Assembly (NCBI RefSeq): GCF_026262575.1
Contig: NZ_JAPKFL010000021.1
Coordinates: 1 to 64,000, forward strand
Length of the DNA: 64,000 nucleotides
Source of the DNA: Streptomyces marinisediminis
GTDB taxonomy: Bacteria > Actinomycetota > Actinomycetes > Streptomycetales > Streptomycetaceae
Reading direction: 5' to 3'
In this document: positions 50,207-59,072 of the stretch, one piece after another
Numbering within the stretch: the first letter of the stretch is position 1
Layout: the number at the start of each line of letters is the position of its first letter
Made by a program: the position numbers and the translations under genes
Notes under the pieces: model-generated
What the model saw: only the letters and a program-made list of their open reading frames with translations
Told to the model about the DNA's origin: nothing
Database searches by the model: none

Positions 50207-50683
50207 ATGGAGAGCAGCGGGAGAGCCCTGCGGCCGCCCCCGGCCGGGGGAGCGGGCTACGAAGGCGCCTGGCGGTTCTCCGCCCCCGCGCTGGACTCCT
50301 CGGTCCCGCGGGTGCGCCACGCCGTGCGGGACCTGCTCGCCAGGCAGGGCGCGCCCGTCTCCGGCGAGGCGCTGGAGGGGCTGCTGCTGGTCCTCTCCGA
50401 GCTGGTGACGAACGCCGTGCGGCACGCGGCGCTGCTCTCGCCGCACCTGGGCGTGGAGGTGTCCCTGGGCACCGGCTGGGTGCGGGTGGCCGTGGAGGAC
50501 GGGCATCCCTACCGGCCGAAGGCACTGGCCGCCGACCCGGCCGAGGAGCACCTGGGCGGGCGGGGGCTGCTGCTGGTGAAGGCGGTCTGCGCGGAGCAGG
50601 CGGGGGCGTGCGGTGTGGAGCGGACCGCGGCCGGCGGCAAGGTCGTCTGGGCCTGCCTGCCGCTGGCGGCGCCGGCCGGGTAG
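50207..50683 (+). CDS. HATPase-fold regulator, RsbW/anti-sigma-factor-like
   Basis: 158 aa from ATG 50207 (GAGAGGACG upstream). A single GHKL ATPase domain: N-box LVLSELVTNAVRHAA, G1 box VAVEDGHP and G2 box GGRGLLLVKAV. This is the short RsbW/SpoIIAB-like serine-kinase form abundant in Streptomyces, which binds anti-anti-sigma or sigma factors. No partner gene is nearby. Cysteines in the C-terminal part (AVCAEQAGACGVERT) may be redox sensitive. Confidence 0.9.
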   Translation: MESSGRALRPPPAGGAGYEGAWRFSAPALDSSVPRVRHAVRDLLARQGAPVSGEALEGLLLVLSELVTNAVRHAALLSPHLGVEVSLGTGWVRVAVEDGHPYRPKALAADPAEEHLGGRGLLLVKAVCAEQAGACGVERTAAGGKVVWACLPLAAPAG

Positions 50684-50801
50684 CGCACCGGAACCCGCGC
50701 TCCGGCACGCCCCGGACCGCGCGGCCGGCCGGGGCCGTCGCCGCCCTCGCCGGCGCCGCGGACGGCGCGCACCGGTGCGCGCGCGGACCGCCGGTGGCGT
50801 C

Positions 50802-51356
50802 CTACCAGCCGCCGCCGGTCACCGCGCGGATGCCGTCGCGGGCCGTGTCGAGCACCGTCATGAACCACGCCGAGAACGGGTCGCGGGCGTGGCGCGCGGC
50901 CAGCTCGTCCGGGGTGACGAAGGCCGTCTCCGCGATCTCGGCCGGGTCGGGCCGCGGCGGCTGGCGGAGGACCCCGGCGAACAGGTGGTTGTACTCGCGC
51001 TCCACCAGCCCGGACAGCGGGTCGGGGTGGCGGTAGGTCACCGTGCCCGCCTCGGCCAGCAGCGCGGGGCCCGCCCCCAGCTCCTCGCCCACCCGCCGGG
51101 CCGCGGCCGCGAACGGCGGTTCCCCGGGATAGGGGTGTCCGCAGCAACTGTTGGACCACACACCGGGGGAGTGGTACTTGTCCAGGGCCCGGCGCTGGAG
51201 CAGCAGCCGCCCCTCGTCGTCGAAGAGGAAGACCGAGAACGCGCGGTGCAGACGCCCCGGGGGCTGGTGCGCGGCGAGCTTCTCGGCGGTGCCGACGGTG
51301 CGCCCGTGCTCGTCGACCAGCTCCAGCATGATCGGAGTCGTCATGGTGTCAGTCAT
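50802..51356 (-). CDS. idi: isopentenyl-diphosphate delta-isomerase, type 1
   Basis: The start ATG 51356 follows AGGAAG; 184 aa. It is the Nudix-fold type 1 enzyme: LHRAFSVFLFDDEGRLLLQRRALDKYHSPGVWSNSCCGHP carries the catalytic Cys (SCCGHP) and metal-binding His residues. AAARRVGEELG is the Nudix-like box, and REYNHLFAGV holds the catalytic Glu region. It interconverts IPP and DMAPP in the cytoplasm. It lies 8.7 kb upstream of the hopanoid squalene operon, which consumes its products; in S. coelicolor idi is likewise close to the hopanoid genes. Confidence 0.95.
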   Translation of the reverse strand: MTDTMTTPIMLELVDEHGRTVGTAEKLAAHQPPGRLHRAFSVFLFDDEGRLLLQRRALDKYHSPGVWSNSCCGHPYPGEPPFAAAARRVGEELGAGPALLAEAGTVTYRHPDPLSGLVEREYNHLFAGVLRQPPRPDPAEIAETAFVTPDELAARHARDPFSAWFMTVLDTARDGIRAVTGGGW

Positions 51357-51429
51357 ACTGATCTTCCTATACCGCCGCCCGCTCCGGTGTCGCCCGATCC
51401 CGGGCCTACACCACCTGGTCAAGTGACGT

Positions 51430-52365
51430 TCAGTGGCACACGCGTCCCTCGTGGGCGGCGTGGCCGCGCGGTTCGAGTTGGAACGTGCAGTGCTCGACGT
51501 CGAAGTGGCTCCCCAGGCACTCCTGCAGCTCGTGCAGCACCCGGTCGTGCTCGCCCGCCTCCAGCAGCTTGTCCTCCACCACGACGTGCACGGACAGCAC
51601 CGGCATGCCGGAGGTGATCGTCCACACGTGCAGGTCGTGCAGTCCCTCCACCCCGGAGACGGCCAGGATGTGCCGCCGCACCTCGGCCACGTCCACGTCC
51701 TTCGGCGCGGCCTCCAGCAGCACCTCCAGCGCCTCCCGGGCGAGCTTGACCGTGCGGGGCACGATCATCAGCGCGATCACCAGCGAGGCGACGACGTCCG
51801 CCCGCGTCCAGCCGGTGACCAGGATCACCACCGCGGCGGCGACGACGGCCAGCGAGCCGAGGGTGTCGGCCAGGACCTCCAGGAAGGCGCCGCGCACGTT
51901 GAGGCTCTCCTTCTGGCCGCGCATGAGCAGGGCCAGGGACAGGCAGTTGAGCGCCAGGCCGATGAGGCCGATGACGACGGTGGGCCCGCCGGGCACGTCG
52001 GCCGGCTCCTGGAACCGCTCCACCGCCTCGACGACGATGTAGCCGCCCACCCCGAGCAGCAGCACGCAGTTGAACAGGGCGGCCAGGATCTCCGCCCGGG
52101 CGAGTCCGAAGGTGCGGCGTTCGGAGGCCGGGCGGGCCGCGAAGTGGATCGCGGTGAGCGCGACGGCGATGCCCGTGGCGTCGGTCGCCACGTGACCGGC
52201 GTCGGCGAGCAGCGCCAGCGAGCCGGTCAGCCACGCACCGGCGAGCTGCACCAGCAGCAGTGTGACGGCGATCACCAGAGCGATCAGCAGCCGCCCCCGG
52301 TACGCCGCCGATGCGGTGCCGGACGTTCCCGGCGGTGGCCCTCCGTGGTTGTGCCCCGCGCCCAT
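51430..52365 (-). CDS. cation diffusion facilitator (Zn/Co/Cd exporter)
   Basis: 311 aa from ATG 52365 (GGGAGGCG upstream). Six transmembrane helices with the CDF metal sites: LLADAGHVATDATGIAVAL (H-x3-D in TM2) and RGAFLEVLADTLGSLAVV (TM5 with Asp/Asp). The N-terminus MGAGHNHGG is a short His-rich metal loop. The C-terminal ferredoxin-like cytoplasmic domain (VEGLHDLHVWTITSGMPVLSVHVVV) ends in HEGRVCH. It exports divalent cations in exchange for protons. Confidence 0.95.
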   Translation of the reverse strand: MGAGHNHGGPPPGTSGTASAAYRGRLLIALVIAVTLLLVQLAGAWLTGSLALLADAGHVATDATGIAVALTAIHFAARPASERRTFGLARAEILAALFNCVLLLGVGGYIVVEAVERFQEPADVPGGPTVVIGLIGLALNCLSLALLMRGQKESLNVRGAFLEVLADTLGSLAVVAAAVVILVTGWTRADVVASLVIALMIVPRTVKLAREALEVLLEAAPKDVDVAEVRRHILAVSGVEGLHDLHVWTITSGMPVLSVHVVVEDKLLEAGEHDRVLHELQECLGSHFDVEHCTFQLEPRGHAAHEGRVCH

Positions 52366-52837
52366 GCGCACGCCTCCCGTTCGGTCGGTTACCCGCACAG
52401 TCAACTACGGGTCGGGGGTATGGGCAACGCGGCACTGAACACCGTTGTCATGTGCCGTGACCTGCGGGTTTACCGTGCAGCTCAGCGGTGTGCGGGGCCG
52501 GGTGGCGACGCCGGGGCACCCGGTCGGCCGCCCCCCGGACGGCCGTCGGACGGCCGCTGGGACGGCCGCCGGTCCGGGCGGGTCGCGGAGCGGCGGGGCG
52601 GCGGCCGTCCGGCCTCCCGCGGACCTCGGTCGCCTCCGCCCACCGGGCCGTAACGGAGGCAACCCCGTGTCGCTGAACGCGCGATGAACAGTCCCTTCCG
52701 GGATCGGATAGCCTCTGGCGAGTCCGCGCCGCCCACCGGACGGGCGAACGGCACGCCGCCGGGCGCTGCCCCGCGTCCGGCCGAAGACCGGCCGCACGCC
52801 CCCCGCACCGGGCCTCGCTGTCAAGGAGTGAGTTCGT
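52366..52837. other. divergent intergenic region before the polyol-phosphate operon
   Basis: 472 nt without a convincing gene. It contains cggacggcc repeated three times near 52536-52566. A ggatagcct stretch near 52708 may be a -10 box of the operon. The sequence right after the CDF start is AT-richer (about 52400-52460), fitting its promoter. Confidence 0.5.
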
Positions 52838-54610
52838 CTGCCGACCGCCATCCTCACCGGCCCGCCGGTCGCCGGATCGACGCTCGAAAGCGACCTGCGC
52901 TCGCTCGGCTTCACCGTGCGCACCGCCGCCGCCCCGGCCGACGTCGCGGCCCTGCTCACCGCCGTCCCGGCAAGGGAGCGGGCGGCCGTCGTCGACCACC
53001 GCTTCACCGGACACCTGCACAGCCTGCGGCTCGGCCTGACCGACCCGCGCTTCCCGGCCGCCGCCGTCCCCGGCGCCGTGACCGCCCAGCCCGCCGCCCG
53101 CGCCGCCCTGGCCGACGCCGCGCGCGGCACGCCCGCCCCCGACGAGCTCGCCGCGGCCCTGGAGGCCGGCGGCACCGCCGTGCACCGGCCCGAGCTGGGG
53201 GTGCTGGTGGCCGCCGTGCCGCGCGACGCCCAGGCGCTGGACGCCGCCCGTGCCGCCACCGCGGCCGTGGACGAGGAGGACGTACGGCTGCGCTCGGCCG
53301 TGAAGTCCCGCGACGGGTTCTTCACCACCTTCTTCATCAGCCCCTACTCGCGGTACGTCGCGCGCTGGTGCGCCCGGCGCGGGCTGACCCCCAACCACGT
53401 CACCACCGCCTCGCTCCTGGTCGCCCTGGTGGCCGCCGGGTGCGCCGCCGCCGGCACCCGGGCGTCCTTCGTCGCGGCCGGCGTGCTGCTGCTGGCCTCC
53501 TTCGTGCTGGACTGCGCCGACGGCCAGCTCGCCCGCTACGCGCTGCGCTACTCCACCCTGGGAGCCTGGCTGGACGCCACCTTCGACCGGGCCAAGGAGT
53601 ACGCCTTCTACGCCGGGCTCGCGCTCGGCGCCGCCCGGGGCGGGGACGACGTGTGGGCCCTCGCCCTGGGCGCGATGGTGGTGCAGACCGTGCGGCACGT
53701 CGTCGACTTCTCCTTCGCCGAGGCCGACCGGTACGAGGACGGCGCCGGGGCGGGCGCCGGCCCGACCGCCGCCCTCTCCGGCCGGCTGGACGGCGTCGGC
53801 TGGACGGTCTGGGCCCGCCGTATGGTCGTGCTGCCGATCGGGGAGCGCTGGGCGCTGATCGCCGTCCTCACCGCGCTCACCACCCCGCGCACCACGTTCC
53901 TCGTGCTGCTCGCCGGCTGCCTGCTCGCCGCCTGCTACACCACCGCGGGCCGCGTCCTGCGCTCGGTCGCGCGGCGCGGGCGCCGCACCGCCGGGGCCGC
54001 ACGGGCGCTGGCCGACCTCGCCGACGGCGGCCCGCTCGCCGAGCTGGCCGCGCGCGCCGCGCCCCCGCTGCGCGGCCTGGCGCCGGTGCTCGCCGGGGTC
54101 GGCGCCGTCGCCGTGCCGGCCACCGCCCTGTGGTCCCCGGCGGGCGGCTGGCTCCCGGTCTGGGCGGCCGCGGGGTACGCGCTGCTGTCCGGCTGGGCGC
54201 TGGCCCGCCCGCTGACCGGGCGGCTGGACTGGCTGGTCCCGCCGCTGTTCCGGGCCGCCGAGTACGGCACCGTGCTCGCGCTGGCCGCGGTGTCCGAAGT
54301 AAACGGAGCGTTGCCCGCGGCTTTCTGCCTGGTAGCGGCGGTCGCCTACCATCACTACGACACGGTGTACCGCATCCGTGGCGGCAGCGGGGCACCGCCG
54401 CGGCCGCTGGTGCGGGCCGCCGGGGGGCAGGAGGGCCGCACGCTGCTCGTGGCCGTCGCCGCCGCGCTGTGGTCCGGCGGCCCCCGTCTCCCCGCCGCGC
54501 TCTCGGTGCTCGCCGGGATCGTGGCCCTGGTGGTGCTCGCCGAGAGCATCCGCTTCTGGGTGTCCGCCGCGGCGCCCGCAGTACACGACGAAACAGGAGT
54601 TCCCGCATGA
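52838..54610 (+). CDS. CDP-alcohol phosphatidyltransferase with degenerate N-terminal domain (DIPP-synthase-like architecture)
   Basis: About 590 aa if translation starts at CTG 52838. AAGGAG lies 9 nt before it, an in-frame TGA is at 52829, and the first ordinary start (GTG 52916) would cut a beta-strand (TAILTGPPVAGSTLESDLRSLGF-type, about 20 residues). Residues 1-145 look like a decayed nucleotidyltransferase. Then DGFFTTFFISPYSRYVARWCARRGLTPNHVT leads into the CDP-OH-PT domain with a complete motif D225-x2-D228-G-x2-A-R-x8-G-x3-D246-x3-D250. Several more hydrophobic helices follow to the C-terminus. The layout resembles bifunctional inositol-phosphate cytidylyltransferase/DIPP synthases. 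The stop overlaps the next start (ATGA). Confidence 0.82.
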   Translation: MPTAILTGPPVAGSTLESDLRSLGFTVRTAAAPADVAALLTAVPARERAAVVDHRFTGHLHSLRLGLTDPRFPAAAVPGAVTAQPAARAALADAARGTPAPDELAAALEAGGTAVHRPELGVLVAAVPRDAQALDAARAATAAVDEEDVRLRSAVKSRDGFFTTFFISPYSRYVARWCARRGLTPNHVTTASLLVALVAAGCAAAGTRASFVAAGVLLLASFVLDCADGQLARYALRYSTLGAWLDATFDRAKEYAFYAGLALGAARGGDDVWALALGAMVVQTVRHVVDFSFAEADRYEDGAGAGAGPTAALSGRLDGVGWTVWARRMVVLPIGERWALIAVLTALTTPRTTFLVLLAGCLLAACYTTAGRVLRSVARRGRRTAGAARALADLADGGPLAELAARAAPPLRGLAPVLAGVGAVAVPATALWSPAGGWLPVWAAAGYALLSGWALARPLTGRLDWLVPPLFRAAEYGTVLALAAVSEVNGALPAAFCLVAAVAYHHYDTVYRIRGGSGAPPRPLVRAAGGQEGRTLLVAVAAALWSGGPRLPAALSVLAGIVALVVLAESIRFWVSAAAPAVHDETGVPA

Positions 54611-55353
54611 TCGGCCTCGTGCTGGCCGCCGGCGCCGGACGGCGTCTGCGTCCCTACACCGACACTCTTCCCAAGGCCCTGGTGCCCGTGGGGTCCGCGG
54701 GAGAGCCGGCGACGACCGTGCTCGACCTCACGCTGGGCAACTTCGCCGAAGTCGGGCTGCGCGAGGCCGCGATCGTCGTCGGCTACCGCAAGGAGGCCGT
54801 CTACGAGCGCAGGGAGGAGCTGGAGCGCCGCTACGGCCTGAAGCTCACGCTCATCGACAACGACAAGGCCGAGGAGTGGAACAACGCCTACTCCCTGTGG
54901 TGCGCCCGCGAGGTGATGGAGCAGGGCGTCATCCTGGCCAACGGGGACACCGTGCACCCCGTCTCGGTGGAGAAGACGCTGCTCGCCGCCCGGGGCAAGG
55001 GGCGGATCGTGCTGGCCCTGGACACCGTCAAGCGGCTCGCCGACGAGGAGATGAAGGTCGTCACCGGCGCGGAGGGCGGCGTCAGCCGGATCACCAAGCT
55101 GATGGACCCGGCCGAGGCGACCGGCGAGTACATCGGCGTGACGCTGATCGAGGGCGAGGCCGCCGGCGACCTGGCCGACGCGCTGCGGGCCACCTTCGAG
55201 CGCGACCCGGACCTTTACTACGAGGACGGGTACCAGGAGCTGGTCGACCGCGGCTTCACCGTGGACGTCGAGCCCATCGGCGACGTGGCGTGGGTCGAGA
55301 TCGACAACCACGACGATCTCGGCAAGGGCAGGGAGATCGCGTGCCAGTACTGA
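54607..55353 (+). CDS. sugar/polyol-phosphate nucleotidyltransferase
   Basis: 248 aa, ATG 54607 overlapping the previous stop. The NTP-transferase signature LVLAAGAGRRLRPYTDTLPKALVPVG is complete (G-x-G-x-R-x-x-P, Lys in LPKALVPV). AEEWNNAYSLWCAR and the metal Asp in GVILANGDTVHPV follow, with WVEIDNHDDL at the C-terminus. The NNxxS and EIDNxxDL features are those of the inositol-1-phosphate/phosphocholine-type cytidylyltransferases. It is predicted to make a CDP-polyol or NDP-sugar used by the neighbouring CDP-alcohol transferases. Confidence 0.9.
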   Translation: MIGLVLAAGAGRRLRPYTDTLPKALVPVGSAGEPATTVLDLTLGNFAEVGLREAAIVVGYRKEAVYERREELERRYGLKLTLIDNDKAEEWNNAYSLWCAREVMEQGVILANGDTVHPVSVEKTLLAARGKGRIVLALDTVKRLADEEMKVVTGAEGGVSRITKLMDPAEATGEYIGVTLIEGEAAGDLADALRATFERDPDLYYEDGYQELVDRGFTVDVEPIGDVAWVEIDNHDDLGKGREIACQY

Positions 55354-56402
55354 CCCGGCTCATCCCCTCGCCGGTCGTCGTCGACATCCGGCCCGGGGCG
55401 CTGGACGACCTCGCCGGTGTGCTCGCCGACGAGCGGATCTCCTCCTCCGGCAAGCTGGCCGTCGCCATCAGCGGCGGCTCCGGCGCGGCGCTGCGCGAGC
55501 GGCTCGCCCCGGCGCTGCCCGGCGCGAGCTGGTACGAGGTCGGCGGCGGCACCCTGGACGACGCGATCAAGCTCGCCGACGCCATGAAGTCCGGCCGCTA
55601 CGACGCGGTCGTCGGCCTGGGCGGCGGCAAGATCATCGACTGCGCCAAGTTCGCCGCCGCGCGGGTCGGGCTGCCGCTGGTCGCCGTCGCCACCAACCTC
55701 TCGCACGACGGGTTGTGCTCCCCGGTGGCCACGCTCGACAACGACGCCGGGCGCGGCTCGTACGGCGTGCCCAACCCGATCGCCGTCGTCATCGACCTCG
55801 ACGTCGTCCGGCAGGCCCCGCCCCGCTTCGTGCGCTCCGGCATCGGGGACGCGATCTCCAACATCTCCGCCGTCGCCGACTGGGAGCTCTCCCACCGGGT
55901 GACGGGGGAGAAGATCGACGGGCTCGCCGCCGCGATGGCCCGGCAGGCCGGTGAGGCGGTGCTGCGCCACCCCGGTGACGTGGCCGACGACGGCTTCCTC
56001 ACCGTGCTCGCCGAGGGCCTGGTGCTGACCGGGATCTCCATGTCGGTGGCCGGGGACAGCCGCCCCGCCTCCGGCGCCTGCCACGAGATCAACCACGCCT
56101 TCGACCTCCTCCACCCCAAGCGGGCCGCCAGCCACGGCGAGCAGTGCGGGCTGGGCGCGGCCTTCGCGATGCACCTGCGCGGAGCGCGCGAGGAGTCCGG
56201 GCTCATGGCGCAGGTGCTGCGCCGGCACGGCCAGCCCGTGCTGCCGCGGGAGATCGGCTTCAGCGTCGCGGAGTTCGTCGAGGTCGTGGCGTACGCCCCG
56301 CAGACCCGTCCGGGCCGCTACACGATCCTGGAGCACCTCGACCTGTCCACCGACCAGATCAGGGACGCGTACGGCGACTATGTCCAAGCCATCGGTAGCT
56401 GA
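55341..56402 (+). CDS. iron/zinc-dependent polyol-phosphate dehydrogenase (G1PDH/AraM-like)
   Basis: 353 aa from GTG 55341, overlapping the nucleotidyltransferase by 13 nt. The NAD(P)-binding GxGGGxxxD is VVGLGGGKIIDCAKFAA. The metal ligands are in ATNLSHDGLCSPVA, SGACHEINHAFDLL and AASHGEQCGLG, the sn-glycerol-1-phosphate dehydrogenase arrangement rather than that of ordinary Fe-alcohol dehydrogenases. It probably makes or oxidises a polyol phosphate such as glycerol-1-phosphate in the cytoplasm. The next gene starts inside its end (23-nt overlap). Confidence 0.88.
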   Translation: MPVLTRLIPSPVVVDIRPGALDDLAGVLADERISSSGKLAVAISGGSGAALRERLAPALPGASWYEVGGGTLDDAIKLADAMKSGRYDAVVGLGGGKIIDCAKFAAARVGLPLVAVATNLSHDGLCSPVATLDNDAGRGSYGVPNPIAVVIDLDVVRQAPPRFVRSGIGDAISNISAVADWELSHRVTGEKIDGLAAAMARQAGEAVLRHPGDVADDGFLTVLAEGLVLTGISMSVAGDSRPASGACHEINHAFDLLHPKRAASHGEQCGLGAAFAMHLRGAREESGLMAQVLRRHGQPVLPREIGFSVAEFVEVVAYAPQTRPGRYTILEHLDLSTDQIRDAYGDYVQAIGS

Positions 56403-57162
56403 ACTCAGGCCGGTCGTCCACCCCGAGGGCGTCAAGGACCGGCGCAGCGGCGAGCACTGGGCCGGGCGGCTCTACATGCGCGAGATCTCCCTGCGCTGCG
56501 ACCGCCACCTGGTCGGCACTCGCATCACGCCCAACCAGCTCACCTACCTCATGGTGCTCGCCGGTGTGCTCGCCGGGGCCGCCCTGCTGGTGCCGGGGAT
56601 CACCGGGGCGCTGCTGGCCGCGGTGCTCGTCCAGCTCTACCTGCTGCTGGACTGCGTGGACGGCGAGATCGCCCGGTGGCGCGGGCAGACCTCGGTCACC
56701 GGCGTCTACCTGGACCGCGTCGGGCACTATCTGGCCGAGGCGGCGCTGCTCACCGGCTTCGGCCTGCGCGCCGCCGACCTCTTCGGCGTCGACGGGCGCG
56801 CGCACTGGATGTGGGCGTTCGTGGGCACGGTGGCGGCCCTCGGCGCGATTCTGATCAAGGCCGAGACGGACCTGGTGGACGTCGCCCGGGCGCGCGGCGG
56901 CCTGCCCGCCGTGCGCGAGGCGGCCGCCGTGCCGCGCTCCACGGGGCTGGCCTTCGCCCGGCGGGCGGCCTCCGCCCTGAAGTTCCACCGGCTGGTCGGC
57001 GGCGTCGAGGCCTCCCTGGTCATCCTGCTGGTCGCCCTCGCCGACGCGGTGGCGGGCGGGCTGTTCTTCACCCGGGCGGGCGTGGCCGTGCTGGCCGCCA
57101 TCGCCGTGGTGCAGACCGTGCTGCACCTGGTGTCCGTCCTCGCGTCCAGCAGGCTCCGGTGA
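56380..57162 (+). CDS. second CDP-alcohol phosphatidyltransferase, last Asp replaced by His
   Basis: 260 aa. The membrane enzyme motif begins normally at D91-C-V-D94-G-E-I-A-R-W, continues with Gly at 108 and D112, but ends in H116 where the family has the fourth Asp (catalytic base). The alternative is that a nearby residue takes its role. Helices: LTYLMVLAGVLAGAALLVPG; ALLAAVLVQLYLLL; YLAEAALLTGFGL; MWAFVGTVAALGAILI; ASLVILLVALADAVAGGLFF; VAVLAAIAVVQTVLHLVS. It should transfer a phospho-alcohol from a CDP donor at the membrane. Overlaps join it to both neighbours (23 nt and GTGA). Confidence 0.88.
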   Translation: MSKPSVAELRPVVHPEGVKDRRSGEHWAGRLYMREISLRCDRHLVGTRITPNQLTYLMVLAGVLAGAALLVPGITGALLAAVLVQLYLLLDCVDGEIARWRGQTSVTGVYLDRVGHYLAEAALLTGFGLRAADLFGVDGRAHWMWAFVGTVAALGAILIKAETDLVDVARARGGLPAVREAAAVPRSTGLAFARRAASALKFHRLVGGVEASLVILLVALADAVAGGLFFTRAGVAVLAAIAVVQTVLHLVSVLASSRLR

Positions 57163-58061
57163 GCGGGGACCCGGCCCCGTTCCGGCTCGGCGCGGTGGTC
57201 CTCACCATGGGCGACCGCCCCGAGGAGCTGCGCGCGCTGCTGGACTCCGTCGCCCGGCAGGAGGGCGACCCGGTCGCGGTCGTCGTCGTCGGCAACGGCG
57301 CCCCGCTGCCCGAGCTGCCCGAACTCCCCGGCGGGCTGCGCACGCTGGAGCTGCCGGAGAACCTGGGCATCCCCGGCGGGCGCAACGCCGGCGTCGAGGT
57401 GTTCGGGCCCGCGGGGAGCGAGGTGGACGCGATCCTCTTCCTGGACGACGACGGGCTGCTGCCGCGGGCCGACACCGCCGAGCTGTGCCGGCGGGCGTTC
57501 GCGGCCGACGAGCGGCTCGGCATCGTCAGCTTCCGCATCGCCGACCCGGTCTCGGGGGAGACCCAGCGCCGCCACGTGCCCCGGCTGCGCGCCGCCGACC
57601 CCCTGCGCTCCTCGCGCGCCACCACCTTCCTCGGCGGCGCCAGCGCCGTGCGCACGGCGGTGCTCCGGCAAGTGGGCGGGCTGCCGGACGACTTCTTCTA
57701 CGCCCACGAGGAGACCGACCTGGCCTGGCGGGCCCTGGACGCCGGGTGGGGGATCGAGTACCGCGCCGACCTCGTGCTGCACCACCCGAAGACGCTGCCC
57801 AGCCGCCATGCCGTCTACCACCGCATGGTCGCGCGCAACCGGGTGTGGCTGGCCCGCCGGCGCCTGCCGCTGCCCCTGGTGCCGGTGTACCTGGGGGTGT
57901 GGGTCCTGCTGACCCTGCTGCGCCGCCCCTCGCGCGCCGCCCTGCGCGCCTGGCTGGGCGGCTTCCGCGAGGGCTGGGCCACCGCGTGCGGTCCTCGGCG
58001 CCCCATGCGCTGGCGTACGGTGTGGCGCATGACCCGGCTGGGACGCCCTCCCGTCATCTGA
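57159..58061 (+). CDS. family 2 glycosyltransferase
   Basis: 300 aa from GTG 57159 overlapping the previous stop as GTGA. GT-A features: LGAVVLTMGDRPEELRALLDSVARQ, VVVVGNGAP, LPENLGIPGGRNAGVE, the DxD-like AILFLDDDGLLP, and FFYAHEETDLAWRALDAGW (catalytic ED motif). One hydrophobic segment near the C-terminus (LVPVYLGVWVLLTLL) probably ties it to the membrane. It should add a sugar to the lipid-linked or polymeric intermediate made by the operon. Confidence 0.92.
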   Translation: MSGDPAPFRLGAVVLTMGDRPEELRALLDSVARQEGDPVAVVVVGNGAPLPELPELPGGLRTLELPENLGIPGGRNAGVEVFGPAGSEVDAILFLDDDGLLPRADTAELCRRAFAADERLGIVSFRIADPVSGETQRRHVPRLRAADPLRSSRATTFLGGASAVRTAVLRQVGGLPDDFFYAHEETDLAWRALDAGWGIEYRADLVLHHPKTLPSRHAVYHRMVARNRVWLARRRLPLPLVPVYLGVWVLLTLLRRPSRAALRAWLGGFREGWATACGPRRPMRWRTVWRMTRLGRPPVI

Positions 58062-58133
58062 AATGCTCGGGTCTGAGAACATCAGCACCTCACCCTCCCG
58101 TACCCTTCCGCACCAGAGGACAGACGTTTCACC

Positions 58134-59072
58134 GTGAGCGAGTCTGCGCACGATCGTGCGGTCGCCATGCAGGCGCCACCCCATCCCGATGACGGCCTGA
58201 CGCCGGCGGAGCTGGCGGCGAAGTACGGCCTGAGCGTCAGTGGCGCCCGCCCGCCGCTGCTCCAGTACATCCGCCAGCTCTGGCAGCGGCGGCACTTCAT
58301 CGGGGCCTTCTCCCGGGCCAAGCTGCAGGCCCAGTACAGCCAGGCGAAGCTGGGCCAGATCTGGCAGGTGGCCACGCCCCTGCTGAACGCCGCCGTGTAC
58401 TTCCTGATCTTCGGGATCATCATGGAGGCCCGCGAAGGCGTTCCCGGTGGCGACCACAACTACGTGCCGTTCCTGGTGATCGGCGTCTTCATCTTCACCT
58501 TCAGCCAGCAGTCGGTGCTCTCCGGCGTGCGGGCCGTCGCGGCCAACCAGGGTCTGGTGCGGGCGCTGCACTTCCCGCGCGCCTCGCTGCCCATCGCCTT
58601 CGTCCTCCAGCAGCTCCAGCAGCTCCTGTACTCGATGGTCGTGATGCTCGTCGTCCTGCTGGCCTTCGGGCAGCGGCCGGGCCTGTCCTGGCTGCTGGTC
58701 TTCCCGGCGCTGGCGCTCCAGTTCCTCTTCAACGGCGGGCTGGCGATGATCTTCGCCCGGCTGGGCGCGGGCACCCCCGACCTCGCGCAGCTCATGCCCT
58801 TCGTCCTGCGCACCTGGATGTACGCCTCCGGGGTGATGTTCCCGCTGCACGCGATGCTGGCGGAGAAGGTCCCGCCGTGGGCGATCGACCTCGTCGCCGC
58901 CAACCCGGCGGCGGTCTTCATGGACCTCATGCGCTTCGCGCTCATCGACGACTACACCTACGCCGACATCGCCCCCTACCCGTGGCTGCTGGGCCTGGGC
59001 TGGGCGCTGGTGGCCGGGGTGTTCGGCTTCGTCTACTTCTGGAAGGCCGAGGAGCGGTATGGCCGTGGCTGA
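58134..59072 (+). CDS. ABC-2 permease, TagG/RfbA-like polysaccharide exporter
   Basis: 312 aa from GTG 58134. After a hydrophilic head (about 70 residues, LTPAELAAKYGLSVSGARPP) come six helices (VATPLLNAAVYFLIFGIIME; FLVIGVFIFTFSQQSV; YSMVVMLVVLLAFG; SWLLVFPALALQFLFNGGLAMIFA; VLRTWMYASGVMFPLHAML; WLLGLGWALVAGVFGFVYFW). The YSQAKLGQIWQV and NPAAVFMDLMRFAL motifs mark the polysaccharide/teichoic-acid exporter subfamily. Its end overlaps the ATPase start by 14 nt, so the pair forms the exporter. Confidence 0.93.
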   Translation: MSESAHDRAVAMQAPPHPDDGLTPAELAAKYGLSVSGARPPLLQYIRQLWQRRHFIGAFSRAKLQAQYSQAKLGQIWQVATPLLNAAVYFLIFGIIMEAREGVPGGDHNYVPFLVIGVFIFTFSQQSVLSGVRAVAANQGLVRALHFPRASLPIAFVLQQLQQLLYSMVVMLVVLLAFGQRPGLSWLLVFPALALQFLFNGGLAMIFARLGAGTPDLAQLMPFVLRTWMYASGVMFPLHAMLAEKVPPWAIDLVAANPAAVFMDLMRFALIDDYTYADIAPYPWLLGLGWALVAGVFGFVYFWKAEERYGRG

